Assembly: GCF_900119165.1 (NCBI RefSeq)
Contig: NZ_FPJG01000006.1
Span: 2,108,001-2,172,000 of the forward strand
DNA from: Amycolatopsis australiensis
GTDB taxonomy: Bacteria > Actinomycetota > Actinomycetes > Mycobacteriales > Pseudonocardiaceae
Direction: 5' to 3'
DNA length: 64,000 nucleotides
Part shown: in pieces, positions 46,628 to 55,750 of the stretch
Layout: every line of letters starts with the position of its first letter
How positions within the stretch are numbered: position 1 is the stretch's first letter
The notes under the pieces: model-generated
The model's database searches: none
What the model saw: only the letters and a program-made list of their open reading frames with translations
What the model was told of the DNA's origin: nothing
Made by a program: the position numbers and the translations under genes

Positions 46628-48096
46628 GCTGGCGACTCCCCGTCGGTTCCTGCTGCTGACTCGGCGTCGAGCGCGGCCTGGGCCGCCTCCGCCGCGGGCG
46701 TACCCGGCCGGCGCCGGATCGCCCAGCCTTCGATGTTGCGCTGCGGCGGCGCCGACACCGCGAGTGTGCCCGGCGGGACGTCCTCGCGGATCACGGCACC
46801 TGCCCCACTGTAAGCGCCGTCACCGATGTGCACCGGGGCGACGAAGGTGTTGTCGGCACCCAACCGGACATGGGAGCCGATAACGGTCCGGTGCTTGTTC
46901 ACCCCGTCATAGTTCACGAAGACGCTGGAGCAGCCGATGTTGCTGTGCTCACCGATGGTGGCGTCGCCGACGTAGGTCAGGTGCGGCACCTTCGTGCCCG
47001 CGCCGATGTCGGCCGACTTCGTCTCGACGAACGCGCCCAGCTTGCCCTTTTCGCCCAGCTTGGTACCGGGCCGCAGGTAGGTGAACGGGCCGACGTTGAC
47101 GCCGTCGCCCAGCTCGGAGTCCGAACCGTGCACGCGGACGACCGACGCGCCCGCGCCGATCTGCACGTTCGTCAGGGTGCTGTCCGGCCCGACCGTGCTG
47201 CCTTCGCCGACCGACGTCGTGCCCTTGAGCTGCACGCCGGGCTCGATGACGACGTCACGGGCCAGCGTCACGCCGGCGTCGATCCAGGTCGTGGCCGGGT
47301 CGACGACGGTGACGCCCGCGCGCTGCCAGCGCTGCACGATCCGGCGGTTCAGCTCGGCGCCGAGGGCTGACAGCTGGACGCGGTCGTTGACCCCTTCGGT
47401 CAGCCACGGGTCGTCGACGACCAGCGCGCCGACGTGCAGCCCGTCGGCGTTCGCGATGCCCAGGACGTCGGTGAGGTAGAGCTCGCCCTGCGCATTGTCC
47501 GTCGAAAGGCGCGAAAGGCCGTCGCGCAGCACTGCGGCGTCGAAGGCGTAGACGCCCGAGTTGATCTCGGTGATCTCCGCCTGCTCGGGGGTGGCGTCCT
47601 TGTGCTCGACGATGCCGGTGACCTTGCCCGCCGGGTCGCGCACGATGCGGCCGTAGCCGGTCGGGTCGGCGACCACGGAGGTGAGCACGGTGACGGCGTT
47701 CTTCGCGTCGGTGTGCTCCTCGAGCAGGGCGCGCAGCGTCGTCGTGTCGAGCAGCGGGACGTCGCCGTAGCTGACGATCACGGTGCCGGTGAGGTCCGGC
47801 GGCAGGGTGGCCAGCGCGCACGACACGGCGTGGCCGGTGCCCTTCTGCTCGGCCTGCACGGCGGTGCCGACCGGGCGGCCGAGGGCGTCCCCGATCCGCG
47901 CGAGGCGCTCGCCGACCAGCTCGCGGCCGTGGCCGATCACCACGACGAGGTGTTCCGGGCCCAGGCCGGCGGCGGCCCGGACGGCGTGCTCCACCAGGGG
48001 CCGCCCGGCGATGGGGTGCAGCACCTTGGGGGTGGAGGAACGCATGCGGGTGCCTTCACCCGCGGCGAGGATCAACGTGCTCAGCGGGCCGGTCAA
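46624..48096 (-). CDS. glmU: Bifunctional GlmU
   Basis: A 490-aa enzyme with an N-terminal uridylyltransferase ([31 protein letters not shown]) and a C-terminal left-handed beta-helix acetyltransferase ([50 protein letters not shown]). It makes UDP-GlcNAc for peptidoglycan. I place the start at TTG 48096 because GGGAG lies 5 nt before it and the usual N-terminus follows at once; longer in-frame extension is not protein-like. Confidence 0.94.
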   Translation of the reverse strand: MTGPLSTLILAAGEGTRMRSSTPKVLHPIAGRPLVEHAVRAAAGLGPEHLVVVIGHGRELVGERLARIGDALGRPVGTAVQAEQKGTGHAVSCALATLPPDLTGTVIVSYGDVPLLDTTTLRALLEEHTDAKNAVTVLTSVVADPTGYGRIVRDPAGKVTGIVEHKDATPEQAEITEINSGVYAFDAAVLRDGLSRLSTDNAQGELYLTDVLGIANADGLHVGALVVDDPWLTEGVNDRVQLSALGAELNRRIVQRWQRAGVTVVDPATTWIDAGVTLARDVVIEPGVQLKGTTSVGEGSTVGPDSTLTNVQIGAGASVVRVHGSDSELGDGVNVGPFTYLRPGTKLGEKGKLGAFVETKSADIGAGTKVPHLTYVGDATIGEHSNIGCSSVFVNYDGVNKHRTVIGSHVRLGADNTFVAPVHIGDGAYSGAGAVIREDVPPGTLAVSAPPQRNIEGWAIRRRPGTPAAEAAQAALDAESAAGTDGESPA

Positions 48097-48143
48097 CGAC
48101 GCTCCCAACGGTTGCCAAGGGTGGCTTCTGTCGGGCACCGATC

Positions 48144-49898
48144 CTAACCGGGCTCTTCGGTCTCCCACGCCGGGTCGGTCGGAGGGGACTCGCCCGCCCA
48201 CGCGGCCGCCGGATCGGCGGCCATCGAGTTGGCCGACGCGACCTGGTTGCCGCCGCCGCGTTTCGCCTGGTACATGGCCGCGTCCGCGCGGGCGAGGACC
48301 TGCTCGCCACGCTCCTGCGGCCGCAGCGACACGAGCCCGATCGACAGCGTGACGCCGTGCGAGAGGTGGTGCGGCAGGTTCGCGACCGACTTGACGGCGC
48401 GGCCGAGCGCCATCTTCGCCGCCGACGCCGGAGTGCCCGGGAGCAGGACGATGAACTCGTCGCCGCCGTAGCGGGCCACGAGGTCGTCTCCGCGCAGGGC
48501 GTCGCGAAGCGTGCTCGCGACGACGCGCAGCACGTTGTCGCCCTCGGCGTGCGACTGCTTGTCGTTGACGCCCTTGAAGCCGTCGAGGTCCACCAGGGCG
48601 ACCGCGAGAGGCTGCGCGTCGGCCGACGAAGCCAGCTGGCGCAGCTTCTCGTCGAGCGCGCGCCGGTTCGGCAGGCCGGTGAGCGGGTCCTGCAGCGCCT
48701 GCTGGGTGATCGCGCCGTGCTCGGCGGACAGCCGTTCGTGCTCGCGGCGGGCGTTCAGGGTGGCGATCTGCGACTCGCGCAGGCTCCACATCTCGATCTC
48801 GAGCCGCCGCGCGTAGTCGATCAGCGACTCGCTGGCGCCGGACGCGTAGTCCGGGCTCGTGTCGAGCCGGGCCAGCTCGCGCGCGATGTTCAGCCGCATG
48901 GACGGCTGCGAGGTGTCGTCGGTCAGCGACTCGCGGGCGCCGCGCAGCACGTCGAGCGCCTCACCGCGACGGCCGGCCTTGTCCAGGCAGCGGGCCAGCG
49001 CGATGGCGACGATCTCGCGTTCGCCGGGGTAGCCGGTGCCTTCGTGCAGCTGCCGGAGCCGGTCGATCTGGTCGGCGCTGGGGCTGTGCAGCGCCTGCGC
49101 CGCGGCCAGCACGCCGACCTGGTCGACGGCCGGGACGTTCGCCTTCCGCGGGAACAGCGACTCGGTGAACGGCCCTTCGGCGGCGACGGCCATGGACGCG
49201 GCCGTCCGGAACTTCTCGGCGCTCTCGTCGTACTCGTCGATGCGTTCCAGCCGCAGGCCCCAGCCGAGCAGCATCTTGACCCGGTTCATCAGCTGCAGCG
49301 TGATCTCGTGCGGGCTGGCGCTCTCCCGGATCGCGGCGGCGGCCCGGCCGATGACCTCCTCGGCGGCCTCGTACACGCCCAGCTGGTTCAGCACGATCCA
49401 GCAGTCGTTCAGCGTCGACCACAGCATCCGGTTCCAGGCGCGGATGCCGACCTGGCGGTTCGGGATGGCGGAGTCGTCGAGGATGGCCAGCGCGCGGGCG
49501 ATCTCGGTGAGCGCCGGGTCCTCCTGCGCGGCGATCACCAGCCGGCGGCCGCGCAGCGCGTGCGCGTCGGCCCGCAGCAGCGCGAGGCCGTGGCGGCGGG
49601 TGTGCGCGAGCATCTCGTCGAGCCGCGGCTCGGCCTCCGCGGCCAGGCCGCGGGTGATCAGCCGGGCGATCGCGGACGCGCGCAGCAGCTGCGCGATCAT
49701 CGTCGGCTCGCCGCGGCGCTGGGTCTCGTCGAGCAGCTCGTCCATCTGCCCGACGATCTGCAGCTGCTGGGTGTACTCCGCCCGCTGGACCAGGGCGATC
49801 AGCTCCCGCGCGCGCCCGACGAGCCAGGCGTCGGACATCTCGGCCAGCGCGGGCCGCCTGGCCGCCCCCGGGTCGGTCGCCTCGTCGGTCAGCGCCAA
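48144..49898 (-). CDS. Diguanylate cyclase with helical TPR-like sensor
   Basis: A 584-aa protein. Residues about 25-390 are alpha-helical and repeat-like, resembling TPR ([20 protein letters not shown] ... [20 protein letters not shown]); there are no TM segments. After a coiled-coil linker comes a GGDEF domain (about 412-560) with [16 protein letters not shown], the active site RYGGDEF and, exactly five residues before it, the inhibitory RxxD site (RGDD). It should make cyclic di-GMP in the cytoplasm with product inhibition. The start is uncertain: TTG 49898 touches GGGAGG directly, a CTG two codons on has better spacing, and ATG 49838 is also possible. Confidence 0.85.
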   Translation of the reverse strand: MALTDEATDPGAARRPALAEMSDAWLVGRARELIALVQRAEYTQQLQIVGQMDELLDETQRRGEPTMIAQLLRASAIARLITRGLAAEAEPRLDEMLAHTRRHGLALLRADAHALRGRRLVIAAQEDPALTEIARALAILDDSAIPNRQVGIRAWNRMLWSTLNDCWIVLNQLGVYEAAEEVIGRAAAAIRESASPHEITLQLMNRVKMLLGWGLRLERIDEYDESAEKFRTAASMAVAAEGPFTESLFPRKANVPAVDQVGVLAAAQALHSPSADQIDRLRQLHEGTGYPGEREIVAIALARCLDKAGRRGEALDVLRGARESLTDDTSQPSMRLNIARELARLDTSPDYASGASESLIDYARRLEIEMWSLRESQIATLNARREHERLSAEHGAITQQALQDPLTGLPNRRALDEKLRQLASSADAQPLAVALVDLDGFKGVNDKQSHAEGDNVLRVVASTLRDALRGDDLVARYGGDEFIVLLPGTPASAAKMALGRAVKSVANLPHHLSHGVTLSIGLVSLRPQERGEQVLARADAAMYQAKRGGGNQVASANSMAADPAAAWAGESPPTDPAWETEEPG

Positions 49899-49933
49899 CC
49901 TCCCGGTGTCGTGGGTTCGGGGTCCTTCTGCTG

Positions 49934-50005
49934 CTCCGCCGCCAGGATTCGAACCTGAACTGTCAGAACCAAAATCTGAAGTGCTGCCGATTACACTACG
50001 GCGGA
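49934..50005 (-). tRNA. tRNA-Gln (UUG)
   Basis: A complete cloverleaf on the minus strand: acceptor TCCGCCG / CGGCGGA plus discriminator G, D-arm with GTGTAATCGGCAGCAC, anticodon stem TCAGA / TCTGA with loop TTTTGGT giving anticodon TTG, and T-loop TTCGAAT. CCA is not encoded. Confidence 0.93.
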
Positions 50006-50129
50006 TCGAACCTGGTCAGGATAGCGACGATCGGGTGTCGTCCGCGCGGGGGATGCATTAGGGGCCGGTGCGCCGGGTACCCCAGGTGTGGAATCGGGCA
50101 CTCCCCAGCCGCCCGAACCTCCTGTACCG

Positions 50130-50151
50130 TAACTTACGGCATCGTAGGTTA
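50130..50151. promoter_or_regulatory. Palindromic operator of the desaturase gene
   Basis: TAACTTACG (50130-50138) and CGTAGGTTA (50143-50151) are inverted arms with one mismatch around GCAT. The site lies 46 bp before the desaturase start in its promoter region. Likely bound by a TetR-type lipid regulator, perhaps the one encoded downstream. Confidence 0.65.
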
Positions 50152-50196
50152 GGTCACCCTTCGTCAAGGGCGCCCGTGTAGGAAGAAGTGAAGCGT

Positions 50197-51162
50197 ATGA
50201 CGGCCACGCTCGACCGTTCGCAGCCAACCGGGGAGCCGCCGGCCCCCAAGGGGCCCAAACCTGTCATCGACGGCACGCGCGGCATCGGCGTGCAGCTGTC
50301 GGTCTACTTCGGCGTGATCGCGCCGCTGGTCGCCCTGCTGGTGGCCGTGCCGTTCGCCTGGGGCTGGGGACTGAGCTGGGTCGACGTCGGCATCTTCGTC
50401 GTGTTCTACGCGGTCAGCGGGCTCGGCATCACCGTGTCGTACCACCGCTACTTCACGCACGGCTCGTTCAAGGCCAAGCAGTGGCTGCGCGTGTTCATGG
50501 CCATCGCGGGCAGCATCGCCCTGCAGGGCCCGGTGATCACCTGGGTCGCCGATCACCGCCGCCACCACGCGTTCTCCGACCGCGACGGCGACCCGCACTC
50601 GCCGTGGGCGTTCGGCACCTCGCCGTGGGCCATCGCCAAGGGTTTCTGGCACGCGCACATGGGCTGGCTGTTCGAGCGTGACCAGACCAACGCCGAGCGC
50701 TTCGCGCCCGACCTGGTCAAGGACCCGGCGATCAAGAAGGTCGACGAGCTGTTCTGGCTGTGGGCGCTGGTCAGCCTGCTGCTGCCGGCCGTGCTCGGCG
50801 GCCTGATCTCGTGGTCGCTGTGGGGCGCGGTGACGGCGTTCTTCTGGGCCGGGCTGGTGCGCATCTGCGTGCTGCACCACGTGACCTGGTCGGTCAACTC
50901 GATCTGCCACATGATCGGCGAGCGCCCGTTCGCCGCGCGCGACAAGTCGGCGAACTTCTGGCCGCTGGCGATCTTCTCCTTCGGCGAGTCGTGGCACAAC
51001 CTGCACCACGCCGACCCGACGTCGGCCCGCCACGGCGTCAAGCGCGGCCAGATCGACATCTCGGCGCGGCTGATCTGGATCTTCGAGAAGTTCGGCTGGG
51101 TGCACGACGTCCGCTGGCCGACCCCCCAGCGGCTGGCCCGTATCGCCACCGAAAAGGCGTAG
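50197..51162 (+). CDS. Acyl-CoA delta-9 type fatty acid desaturase
   Basis: A 321-aa membrane desaturase introducing a double bond into a saturated acyl chain. The three histidine boxes are complete: HRYFTH, HRRHH and HNLHH. Four hydrophobic segments are present. ATG 50197 is preferred over GTG 50188 because AGGAAG then has normal spacing. It works with a ferredoxin or DesA3/Rv3230c-like reductase not found here. A strong palindromic operator precedes it and a TetR gene follows. Confidence 0.92.
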   Translation: MTATLDRSQPTGEPPAPKGPKPVIDGTRGIGVQLSVYFGVIAPLVALLVAVPFAWGWGLSWVDVGIFVVFYAVSGLGITVSYHRYFTHGSFKAKQWLRVFMAIAGSIALQGPVITWVADHRRHHAFSDRDGDPHSPWAFGTSPWAIAKGFWHAHMGWLFERDQTNAERFAPDLVKDPAIKKVDELFWLWALVSLLLPAVLGGLISWSLWGAVTAFFWAGLVRICVLHHVTWSVNSICHMIGERPFAARDKSANFWPLAIFSFGESWHNLHHADPTSARHGVKRGQIDISARLIWIFEKFGWVHDVRWPTPQRLARIATEKA

Positions 51163-51167
51163 TCAAC

Positions 51168-51179
51168 TACGCTGCTCGA
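51168..51179 (+). promoter_or_regulatory. Leaderless promoter of the downstream tetR
   Basis: TACGCT (51168-51173) lies 6 nt before the ATG at 51180; no ribosome site is seen, so this TetR has its own start besides read-through from the desaturase. Confidence 0.5.
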
Positions 51180-51848
51180 ATGTCGGGGAGACGACGTTCG
51201 AAGCGTGAGCAGGTCACCGGGGCGCGTCCGGCCGCCCCGGTGACGCGGGTCCGGATGACCGGCACCGAGCGGCGCCGGCAGCTGCTCAACGTGGCGCGGG
51301 CGTTGTTCGCCGAAAAGGGCTTCGACGGCACGTCGATCGAGGAGATCGCGCACCGGGCGAATGTGTCGAAACCCGTGGTGTACGAGCACTTCGGCGGCAA
51401 AGAGGGCATCTACGCGGTGGTCGTGGACCGCGAAACGCAGCTGCTGCTGGACCGCATGGTCTCGACGCTGCACGGCGGCCACCCGCGCGCGATGCTCGAA
51501 CAGGCGGCGACGGCGTTGCTGTCGTACGTCGAGGATTCCCACGACGGCTTCCGGATCCTGGTCCGCGACTCCCCGGTGGCCAGCTCCACGGGCACGTTTT
51601 CGACGGTGCTCAACGACATCGCCAGCCAGGTGGAGCACATCCTCGCGCAGCAGTTCGCGGCCCGCGGCTACGACGAGAAGCTGGCGGCGCTGTACGCGCA
51701 GGCGCTGGTGGGCATGGTCGCGCTGACCGGCCAGTGGTGGCTGGACGCCCGCAAGCCGAAGCGCGACGAGGTCGCGGCGCACCTGGTCAACCTGGCCTGG
51801 AACGGGTTGTCCCACTTGGAGCACAAGCCGAAGCTGCGTCTCGCCTAG
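51180..51848 (+). CDS. TetR family regulator (Rv1019-like)
   Basis: A 222-aa repressor with a basic N-terminus (MSGRRRSKREQV) and a classic HTH (TSIEEIAHRANVSKPVVYEH, FGGKEGIY). The ligand domain is hydrophobic (about 85-215). It lies between the glmU region and mfd, the place of Rv1019 in M. tuberculosis. The adjacent desaturase with its palindrome is the likely target. Its TAG shares CTAG with the stop of the convergent Nudix gene. Confidence 0.9.
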   Translation: MSGRRRSKREQVTGARPAAPVTRVRMTGTERRRQLLNVARALFAEKGFDGTSIEEIAHRANVSKPVVYEHFGGKEGIYAVVVDRETQLLLDRMVSTLHGGHPRAMLEQAATALLSYVEDSHDGFRILVRDSPVASSTGTFSTVLNDIASQVEHILAQQFAARGYDEKLAALYAQALVGMVALTGQWWLDARKPKRDEVAAHLVNLAWNGLSHLEHKPKLRLA

Positions 51849-52237
51849 GGGAGCCGGCCGGCGTCGTGCAGGTGGTCGAAGATCAGCTGTGCCACCAGCG
51901 AGACCCGCGGCCGGTCCGCGTACCCGAGCCACGCGATCTCTTCGATCTCGCTGCTCGCCTCGAGCGTCCCCCGGTACTCCGCCGAATAGGCGGCCGTGCG
52001 GACGAGCGTGCCTTCGGCCTTCCCGTGTGCCTGGCCTTCGAACGTGCCCGCCGGCCGGATCGTCGACGGCGTGATCTCCACGGCGAGCTCCTCGCGGATC
52101 TCCCGGACGAGCGTCTCGGCGTCCGTCTCGCCCGGCTCGCGCTTGCCGCCCGGGAGGTAGAACTTGTCCTTGCCGCGGGACCGGGCGACCAGGACGCGGC
52201 CGTCGACGACGTGGATCCAGGCGACCTTGTCGATCAC
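51845..52237 (-). CDS. Nudix hydrolase
   Basis: A 130-aa Nudix protein that hydrolyses a nucleoside diphosphate linked to another group. The Nudix box GGKREPGETDAETLVREIRE then ELAV is complete except that the final glycine is alanine. GTG 52237 overlaps the stop of the upstream hydrolase (GTGA), so translation is coupled. The family is broad and the substrate is unknown. Confidence 0.9.
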   Translation of the reverse strand: MIDKVAWIHVVDGRVLVARSRGKDKFYLPGGKREPGETDAETLVREIREELAVEITPSTIRPAGTFEGQAHGKAEGTLVRTAAYSAEYRGTLEASSEIEEIAWLGYADRPRVSLVAQLIFDHLHDAGRLP

Positions 52238-52737
52238 GCCAGTGCCGCCAGGACTTCTTCCGTGGTCACGACGGTGCCGAGCCGCGGGAAGATCTTCGTG
52301 ATCGCGTTCTCGTGCGAGAGGTCGGAGAGTGCTGTCATCGCGTCCGACACCGCGACCGTGTCGTAGCCGTGGTCGGCGGCCGCGCGGAGCGTCGACTCGA
52401 CGCCGAATTCGGTCGCGATGCCGCCGAAGTACACCGTGCGGACGCCCTGGCCGCGCAGGTACTCGTCCAGGCCGGTGCCGGCGAACCCGCCGATCGTGTA
52501 CTTGGTGACGACCTTGTCGTCCTCCGGGTCGAACGCCAGCTCGCTGCCCGGCGGGTTGTCCGGCCGCGACACCTGCACGACCACCACGGGCGCGCCGGCC
52601 GCGCGGAACGCCTTCCGCAGCCGCAGCGCGTTCGCGAGGACTTCTTCGCCGCGGTACGGCGTGGTCGGCAGGGCCAAGATCCGCTGCTGCAGGTCGATCA
52701 GCACGAGCGCGGACGTGGCGGGGTCGATCTCGGTCAT
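52234..52737 (-). CDS. Isochorismatase-like hydrolase lacking the usual cysteine
   Basis: A 167-aa protein of the isochorismatase-like fold. The catalytic Asp (ALVLIDLQQRIL) and Lys (DKVVTKYTIGGF) are present, but the nucleophilic Cys position reads GGIATEFGVESTLRAAADHG with Gly, as in true isochorismatases. Cysteine-dependent nicotinamidase or amidase activity is therefore unlikely. It forms a coupled pair with the Nudix gene. The function is not known. Confidence 0.85.
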   Translation of the reverse strand: MTEIDPATSALVLIDLQQRILALPTTPYRGEEVLANALRLRKAFRAAGAPVVVVQVSRPDNPPGSELAFDPEDDKVVTKYTIGGFAGTGLDEYLRGQGVRTVYFGGIATEFGVESTLRAAADHGYDTVAVSDAMTALSDLSHENAITKIFPRLGTVVTTEEVLAALA

Positions 52738-52800
52738 GTCCCCGATCTTAGGCATGGCGGCGGCCGCCGGGCAGGTGGCCGCCCGAGCGGTCCACTGTGG

Positions 52801-52835
52801 CCGGTCGGTGGAGGCCGGTCGGTGGAGGCCGGTCC
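52801..52835. repeat. 14-bp tandem repeat
   Basis: CCGGTCGGTGGAGG is repeated twice and a half with a period of 14 bp, in a 269-bp gene-free gap (52738-53006) between the hydrolase start and the sugar dehydrogenase stop. I see no gene in the gap; its reading frames are low-complexity. Confidence 0.75.
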
Positions 52836-53006
52836 CCGGCCGCCAGGTCGGCGATGGCGGCCGGGGACCGGCGCGGTGCTGCCGCGGGAAGACGCTCTTC
52901 GGACCGCGTTCAACACGCGTCGGTGTCTTGCCGTCCACCATGGTCCGCGATCGGGCGCCCCGGCGGGAAGTGCCCACGGCACGCCGCGGCCGTGCTTTTC
53001 CCATGA

Positions 53007-54197
53007 TCAGCCGGGGGTGACCTTCAGCAGCTTGTCGTCGGTCCCGTCGGACGTCGTCACGTACAGCGCGCCGTCCGGTCCGCTGCGGACGGCCCGCAGC
53101 CGGCCGAACTTGTCGTCGAACTCCGGCGGCAGCGAGACGTCGAGGACCTTGCCCGCCGGGTCCAGGTGGTAGAGCAGCAGCTTCTGGCCCTTCAGCGCGA
53201 CCACGACGAGCGCGCCGTCGTCCTTGCCCCACTGCGACCCGGTCAGGAAGGCGTCGCCGCTGATCGCCTCGGTGATCTTCCCGGACGTCCACAGTGGACT
53301 GACCGCGTCCGGGAACCGCTTGAGGTCCGTCATCGGCACGCTCTCGTCGTAGCTGGAGTCCGTGCCGCCCTTCGACGGGTCCCAGCCGTAGTTGCCGCCG
53401 GGCTTGAGGAGGTTGACCTCGTCGTCGAAGGCGGGCCCGTGCTCGGTGGTGATCACCTGGCCGCTGCCCGGCCGGATCGCCACGCCCTGGACGTTGCGGT
53501 GCCCGTACGTGTAGACCAGCCGCTCGTGCGGGTCCGAGGACGTGATGAACGGGTTGTCCGGCAACGGTTCGCCGGTCTTCGCGTCCAGCCGCAGCACCTT
53601 GCCGCCGAGGGAGTGCCGGTCCTGCGCGACGCTCGCGCGAGCGGTGTCGCCGGTGCCGACCAGCAGCGCGCCGTCCGGCGCGAACGTCGGGCGGCAGCCG
53701 GAGTGGCGGCCGCTCGGGTTCACCGGCAGGCCGGTGAGCAGGTTCTTGACCTTGGTGGCGCTGGTGCCGTCCGCGGCCAGCTTCCACGTCACCAGCCGGA
53801 TGTCGACGGCCTTGCCGTCCTCCTGGTGGTCCTGGCAGGTGATGAACTCGCGGCTGGTCGTGAAGTCGGGGCTGACGACCATGCCGAGCAGCCCGCCTTC
53901 GCCTTGCACGAGGACGTCGGAGAAGTCGGCGCGCACGTCGGTCGCCTTGCCACCGCGGACCAGCGCGAGCTTGCCGGGCCGCTGCGGCACGAGGATGCCG
54001 CCGTCGGGCAGGAAGCCGACGTCCCAGCCGTGCTGCAGGCCGGCGGTCACCGTCTCGACCTTGAACTTCCCGCTCGGCGCGGCCGGGGTCGCCGCGGCCG
54101 GGACGCTCTGGACCGGCGCGCTCGACGCGCCCGTGCAGGCCGCGACCAGCAGGGACAGCGCACCGATGAGACCCAGCACACACCGCATACGGCTCAT
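53007..54197 (-). CDS. PQQ-dependent sugar dehydrogenase, lipoprotein
   Basis: A 396-aa secreted protein of the soluble glucose/sorbosone dehydrogenase family, a six-bladed propeller. The lipobox is LLVAACTG. Conserved parts: GWDVGFLPDGGILVPQRPGK, the catalytic-histidine region NPSGRHSGCRPTFAPDGALL, YGHRNVQGVAIRPGSGQVIT, TEHGPAFDDEVNLLKPGGNY and GWD. It oxidises a sugar outside the membrane with PQQ. It starts 7 bp after the alpha/beta hydrolase stop and may be in its operon. Confidence 0.9.
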   Translation of the reverse strand: MSRMRCVLGLIGALSLLVAACTGASSAPVQSVPAAATPAAPSGKFKVETVTAGLQHGWDVGFLPDGGILVPQRPGKLALVRGGKATDVRADFSDVLVQGEGGLLGMVVSPDFTTSREFITCQDHQEDGKAVDIRLVTWKLAADGTSATKVKNLLTGLPVNPSGRHSGCRPTFAPDGALLVGTGDTARASVAQDRHSLGGKVLRLDAKTGEPLPDNPFITSSDPHERLVYTYGHRNVQGVAIRPGSGQVITTEHGPAFDDEVNLLKPGGNYGWDPSKGGTDSSYDESVPMTDLKRFPDAVSPLWTSGKITEAISGDAFLTGSQWGKDDGALVVVALKGQKLLLYHLDPAGKVLDVSLPPEFDDKFGRLRAVRSGPDGALYVTTSDGTDDKLLKVTPG

Positions 54198-54204
54198 CTT
54201 CCCA

Positions 54205-55047
54205 TCAAGTGGTGAAATCGCCGTTCGCCGTCACCTCCGTCAGGAACGCCAGTTCGGGTGAAGCCGTGAAGTAGTGGCCGGTGCCGGGAAGCACGTCGAC
54301 CCGGGCGCCGGCGGCTTCGAGACGCCGTTTCGTCGGCGCGGAGCCGACCATGGCGTCTTCGGCCCCGGCGACGGCGTACACCGGCATGGTCAGCCGGGCC
54401 AGCGCGGCGTCGCCGAAGACCGGGGGCCCGCCGCGGTACCGGTAGTGCGCGGCCACGACGAGCTGGTGCGCCACGACCGGCGACGACAGCGGCTCGCCCA
54501 GCGCGCCGGCCATGGCCCGCCGTCGTCCCCGCTCGCCGAGCAGCGTGAGCAGGACGGCCTTGACGGCGAAGCCTTTCTTCATCGGGCCGAGACCGGCGGG
54601 GCACCGCAGGGCCAGCGCGGCGACGCGCCCGGGCCGCCGGGTCGCGTAGTCCAGCGCGAGCCAGCCGCCGAGCGACGAGCCCAGGAAGGCGGCCCGCGTC
54701 ACGCCGACGTGGTCGAGCACGGCGTCGAGCCACAGGGCGTACCGATCGCTCTTGAGTGGTGGACGCGTCTCGGCGCTGAGTCCCGGTTCCCCGATGACGT
54801 CGACGGCGTACACCCGGAATCGCTCCGCCAGCGACGCGATGCGCGGCGCCCACTCGGCCGAGTTGCTGCCGGAGCCGTGCAGCAGCACCAGCGGTGGCGC
54901 GCTTTCCGGCCCGGAGGCCAGGGCGAACGTCTCGCCTTCGGCTGTTGGTATCCGCAGCCGTTCGTGGGCGACGGGCCAGGCGGCCAGTGCTTCGAGGTAC
55001 CGCTCACGTAGGAGGCGTGCGCCGGCTTCGGACTTGTATATATTCAT
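54205..55047 (-). CDS. Alpha/beta hydrolase
   Basis: A 280-aa hydrolase. The oxyanion motif is VLLHGSGSNSAEW, the nucleophile serine is in FLGSSLGGWLALDYA, and the acid and base are in AGAEDAM and GTGHYF. I choose ATG 55047 (MNIYKSEAGARLL); an upstream start would lie in AT-rich promoter-like DNA. The N-terminal segment KSEAGARLLRERYLEALAAW is typical of a carboxylesterase-like group in actinobacteria. Substrate unknown. Confidence 0.87.
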   Translation of the reverse strand: MNIYKSEAGARLLRERYLEALAAWPVAHERLRIPTAEGETFALASGPESAPPLVLLHGSGSNSAEWAPRIASLAERFRVYAVDVIGEPGLSAETRPPLKSDRYALWLDAVLDHVGVTRAAFLGSSLGGWLALDYATRRPGRVAALALRCPAGLGPMKKGFAVKAVLLTLLGERGRRRAMAGALGEPLSSPVVAHQLVVAAHYRYRGGPPVFGDAALARLTMPVYAVAGAEDAMVGSAPTKRRLEAAGARVDVLPGTGHYFTASPELAFLTEVTANGDFTT

Positions 55048-55093
55048 GTAAACGACTCTATAGTCACCTCGCAAATGGATAAATAGGGAGTTA
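55048..55093 (-). promoter_or_regulatory. AT-rich promoter region of the alpha/beta hydrolase
   Basis: 46 bp of strikingly AT-rich sequence between the response-regulator stop and the hydrolase start. On the minus strand TAGAGT is a -10 candidate 7 nt before the ATG, within GACTATAGAGTC, which has 4-bp inverted arms. Upstream TTTATC/TTGCGA may be -35 elements, but spacing is poor. Confidence 0.4.
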
Positions 55094-55750
55094 TCACGAA
55101 CCTGGACGCACCAGCCCGGACTCGTAGGCGAACACGACCGCGTGCACCCGGTCGCGCAGCCGCAGCTTCCCGAGGATGCGTCCGACGTGCGTCTTCACCG
55201 TCGTCTCGCCGATGTACAGCTTCGCGGCGATCTCGCTGTTCGAGAGGCCGCGGGCGACGAGCCCCAGCACGTCCTTCTCCCGCTCGGTGAGGACGCCGAG
55301 CTTCGCGACGTCGACGGGGTCGCGGTCGTCGGCGAGGTAGCGGTCGAGCAGCCGCCGCGTGACCGAGGGCGAGACCATGGAGTCGCCGCGAAGCACCCCG
55401 CGGATCGCGACGAGCATCTCGTCCGACGGCGCATCCTTGACCAGGAACCCACTGGCACCGGCGCGCAGCGCGGCATAGGCGTACTCGTCGAGGTCGAAGG
55501 TGGTGATGATCAGGACGCGCACGTCGGGCAGCTGGGCGCAGATCCGCCCGGTGGCGGCGACGCCGTCGAGCACCGGCATCCGGACGTCCATCAGCACGAG
55601 GTCCGGCCGGAGTTCCCGGGCCTTGGCGACGGCTTCCTCGCCGTTGACGGCTTCGGCCGCGACGACGAGGTCGTCCTGGCTTTCGACGATCATCCGGAGC
55701 CCGACGCGGACCAGTTCCTGGTCGTCGCAGAGGAGGACGCGGGTGGTCAT
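55094..55750 (-). CDS. NarL/LuxR-type response regulator
   Basis: A 218-aa regulator. The receiver has the acidic pocket in LLCDDQELV and the phosphorylated Asp in DLVLMDVRMPVLDG; the conserved lysine is in GFLVKDAP. The LuxR-type HTH is near the C-terminus (LTEREKDVLGLVARGLSNSE, IAAKLYIGETTVKTHVGRIL). ATG 55750. It was originally directly coupled to the kinase gene (ATGA junction); now 645 bp of repeats separate them. Confidence 0.92.
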   Translation of the reverse strand: MTTRVLLCDDQELVRVGLRMIVESQDDLVVAAEAVNGEEAVAKARELRPDLVLMDVRMPVLDGVAATGRICAQLPDVRVLIITTFDLDEYAYAALRAGASGFLVKDAPSDEMLVAIRGVLRGDSMVSPSVTRRLLDRYLADDRDPVDVAKLGVLTEREKDVLGLVARGLSNSEIAAKLYIGETTVKTHVGRILGKLRLRDRVHAVVFAYESGLVRPGS

